Source: Candidatus Aenigmarchaeota archaeon CG_4_9_14_3_um_filter_37_18
GTDB taxonomy: Archaea; Aenigmatarchaeota; Aenigmatarchaeia; CG10238-14
Length of the DNA stretch: 20,015 bases
Reading direction: 5' to 3'
Assembly (NCBI GenBank): GCA_002789635.1
Contig: PFTQ01000051.1
Location: 1-20,015, forward strand
The notes under the pieces: generated by a model
What the model was told of the DNA's origin: nothing
The model's input: the letters and a program-made list of their open reading frames with translations, nothing else
The model's database searches: none
Translations under genes and position numbers: made by a program
Shown here: positions 19,967 to 20,015 of the stretch, one piece after another
Layout of the letters: every line of letters begins with the position of its first letter
Numbering within the stretch: the first letter of the stretch is position 1

Positions 19967-20015
19967 TTGAACCCTTATCCTATCGTAAAACAAAGAAAAA
20001 ATAGGGAGAGAATTT

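Noticed and set aside
1..20015. CRISPR array, insertion sequence or rRNA
   Set aside because: No regularly spaced direct repeats, no transposase frame with terminal inverted repeats, and no rRNA-like sequence were seen on reading both strands.

Overview
The window looks archaeal, and most likely comes from a small-genome DPANN-type lineage (Woesearchaeota/Pacearchaeota-like). That placement is an inference. The evidence is archaeal-type adenylate kinase, an elongator tRNA-Met with an intron at 37/38, tRNAs without encoded CCA, a histone-fold protein, a tungsten-type aldehyde:ferredoxin oxidoreductase, and TATA boxes about 25 bases ahead of leaderless start codons mixed with GAGGTGAT-type ribosome binding sites. 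Genes are short, densely packed, on both strands, and AT-rich.

Layout. 132-3090: a DEAD-box RNA helicase, a divergent nucleotidyltransferase-like protein and a two-domain Nudix hydrolase. 3171-4962: superoxide dismutase behind a perfect palindrome, a small HExxH zincin in the same operon, and a PAP2-like membrane protein. 5014-7465: tRNA-His, a DUF4143-type ATPase with paired operator-like repeats, a decayed stretch, and a nucleotidyltransferase overlapped by a 53-residue partner. 7466-9290: an AlkD-type DNA glycosylase, two tiny convergent genes including a PIN fragment, a nucleoside-deoxyribosyltransferase-like enzyme and the remains of the gene once coupled to it. 9315-11176: a tight operon of single Nudix, tandem Nudix and HAD phosphatase, divergent from an HD phosphohydrolase (11231-12004). 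12066-13745: aldehyde:ferredoxin oxidoreductase. 13930-14711: a stand-alone KH-like small protein, a two-helix membrane protein and a histone. 14939-16318: intron-bearing tRNA-Met, adenylate kinase and, divergently, thymidylate kinase. 16292-17933: a Nudix protein with a damaged catalytic box, a 34-residue Arg/Lys/Ala peptide and small unknown genes, one with an internal amber codon. 17988-19853: another Nudix, a GuaA-type glutaminase, tRNA-Lys, and a membrane protein whose stop codon lies inside the tRNA gene.

Theme. An unusual share of genes handles nucleotides or nucleotide damage: six Nudix domains in five genes, a deoxyribosyltransferase-like protein, AlkD, dTMP kinase, adenylate kinase, a GMP synthase-type glutaminase, and HD and HAD phosphohydrolases. 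They lie in several separate transcripts, so a single system is not shown; only the 9315-11176 operon is clearly one unit. Two chromatin-type proteins (a histone ending at helix 2 and an H1-tail-like peptide) lie 2 kb apart, each followed by a strong T-rich terminator. Several spacers hold broken reading frames, which points to gene turnover.
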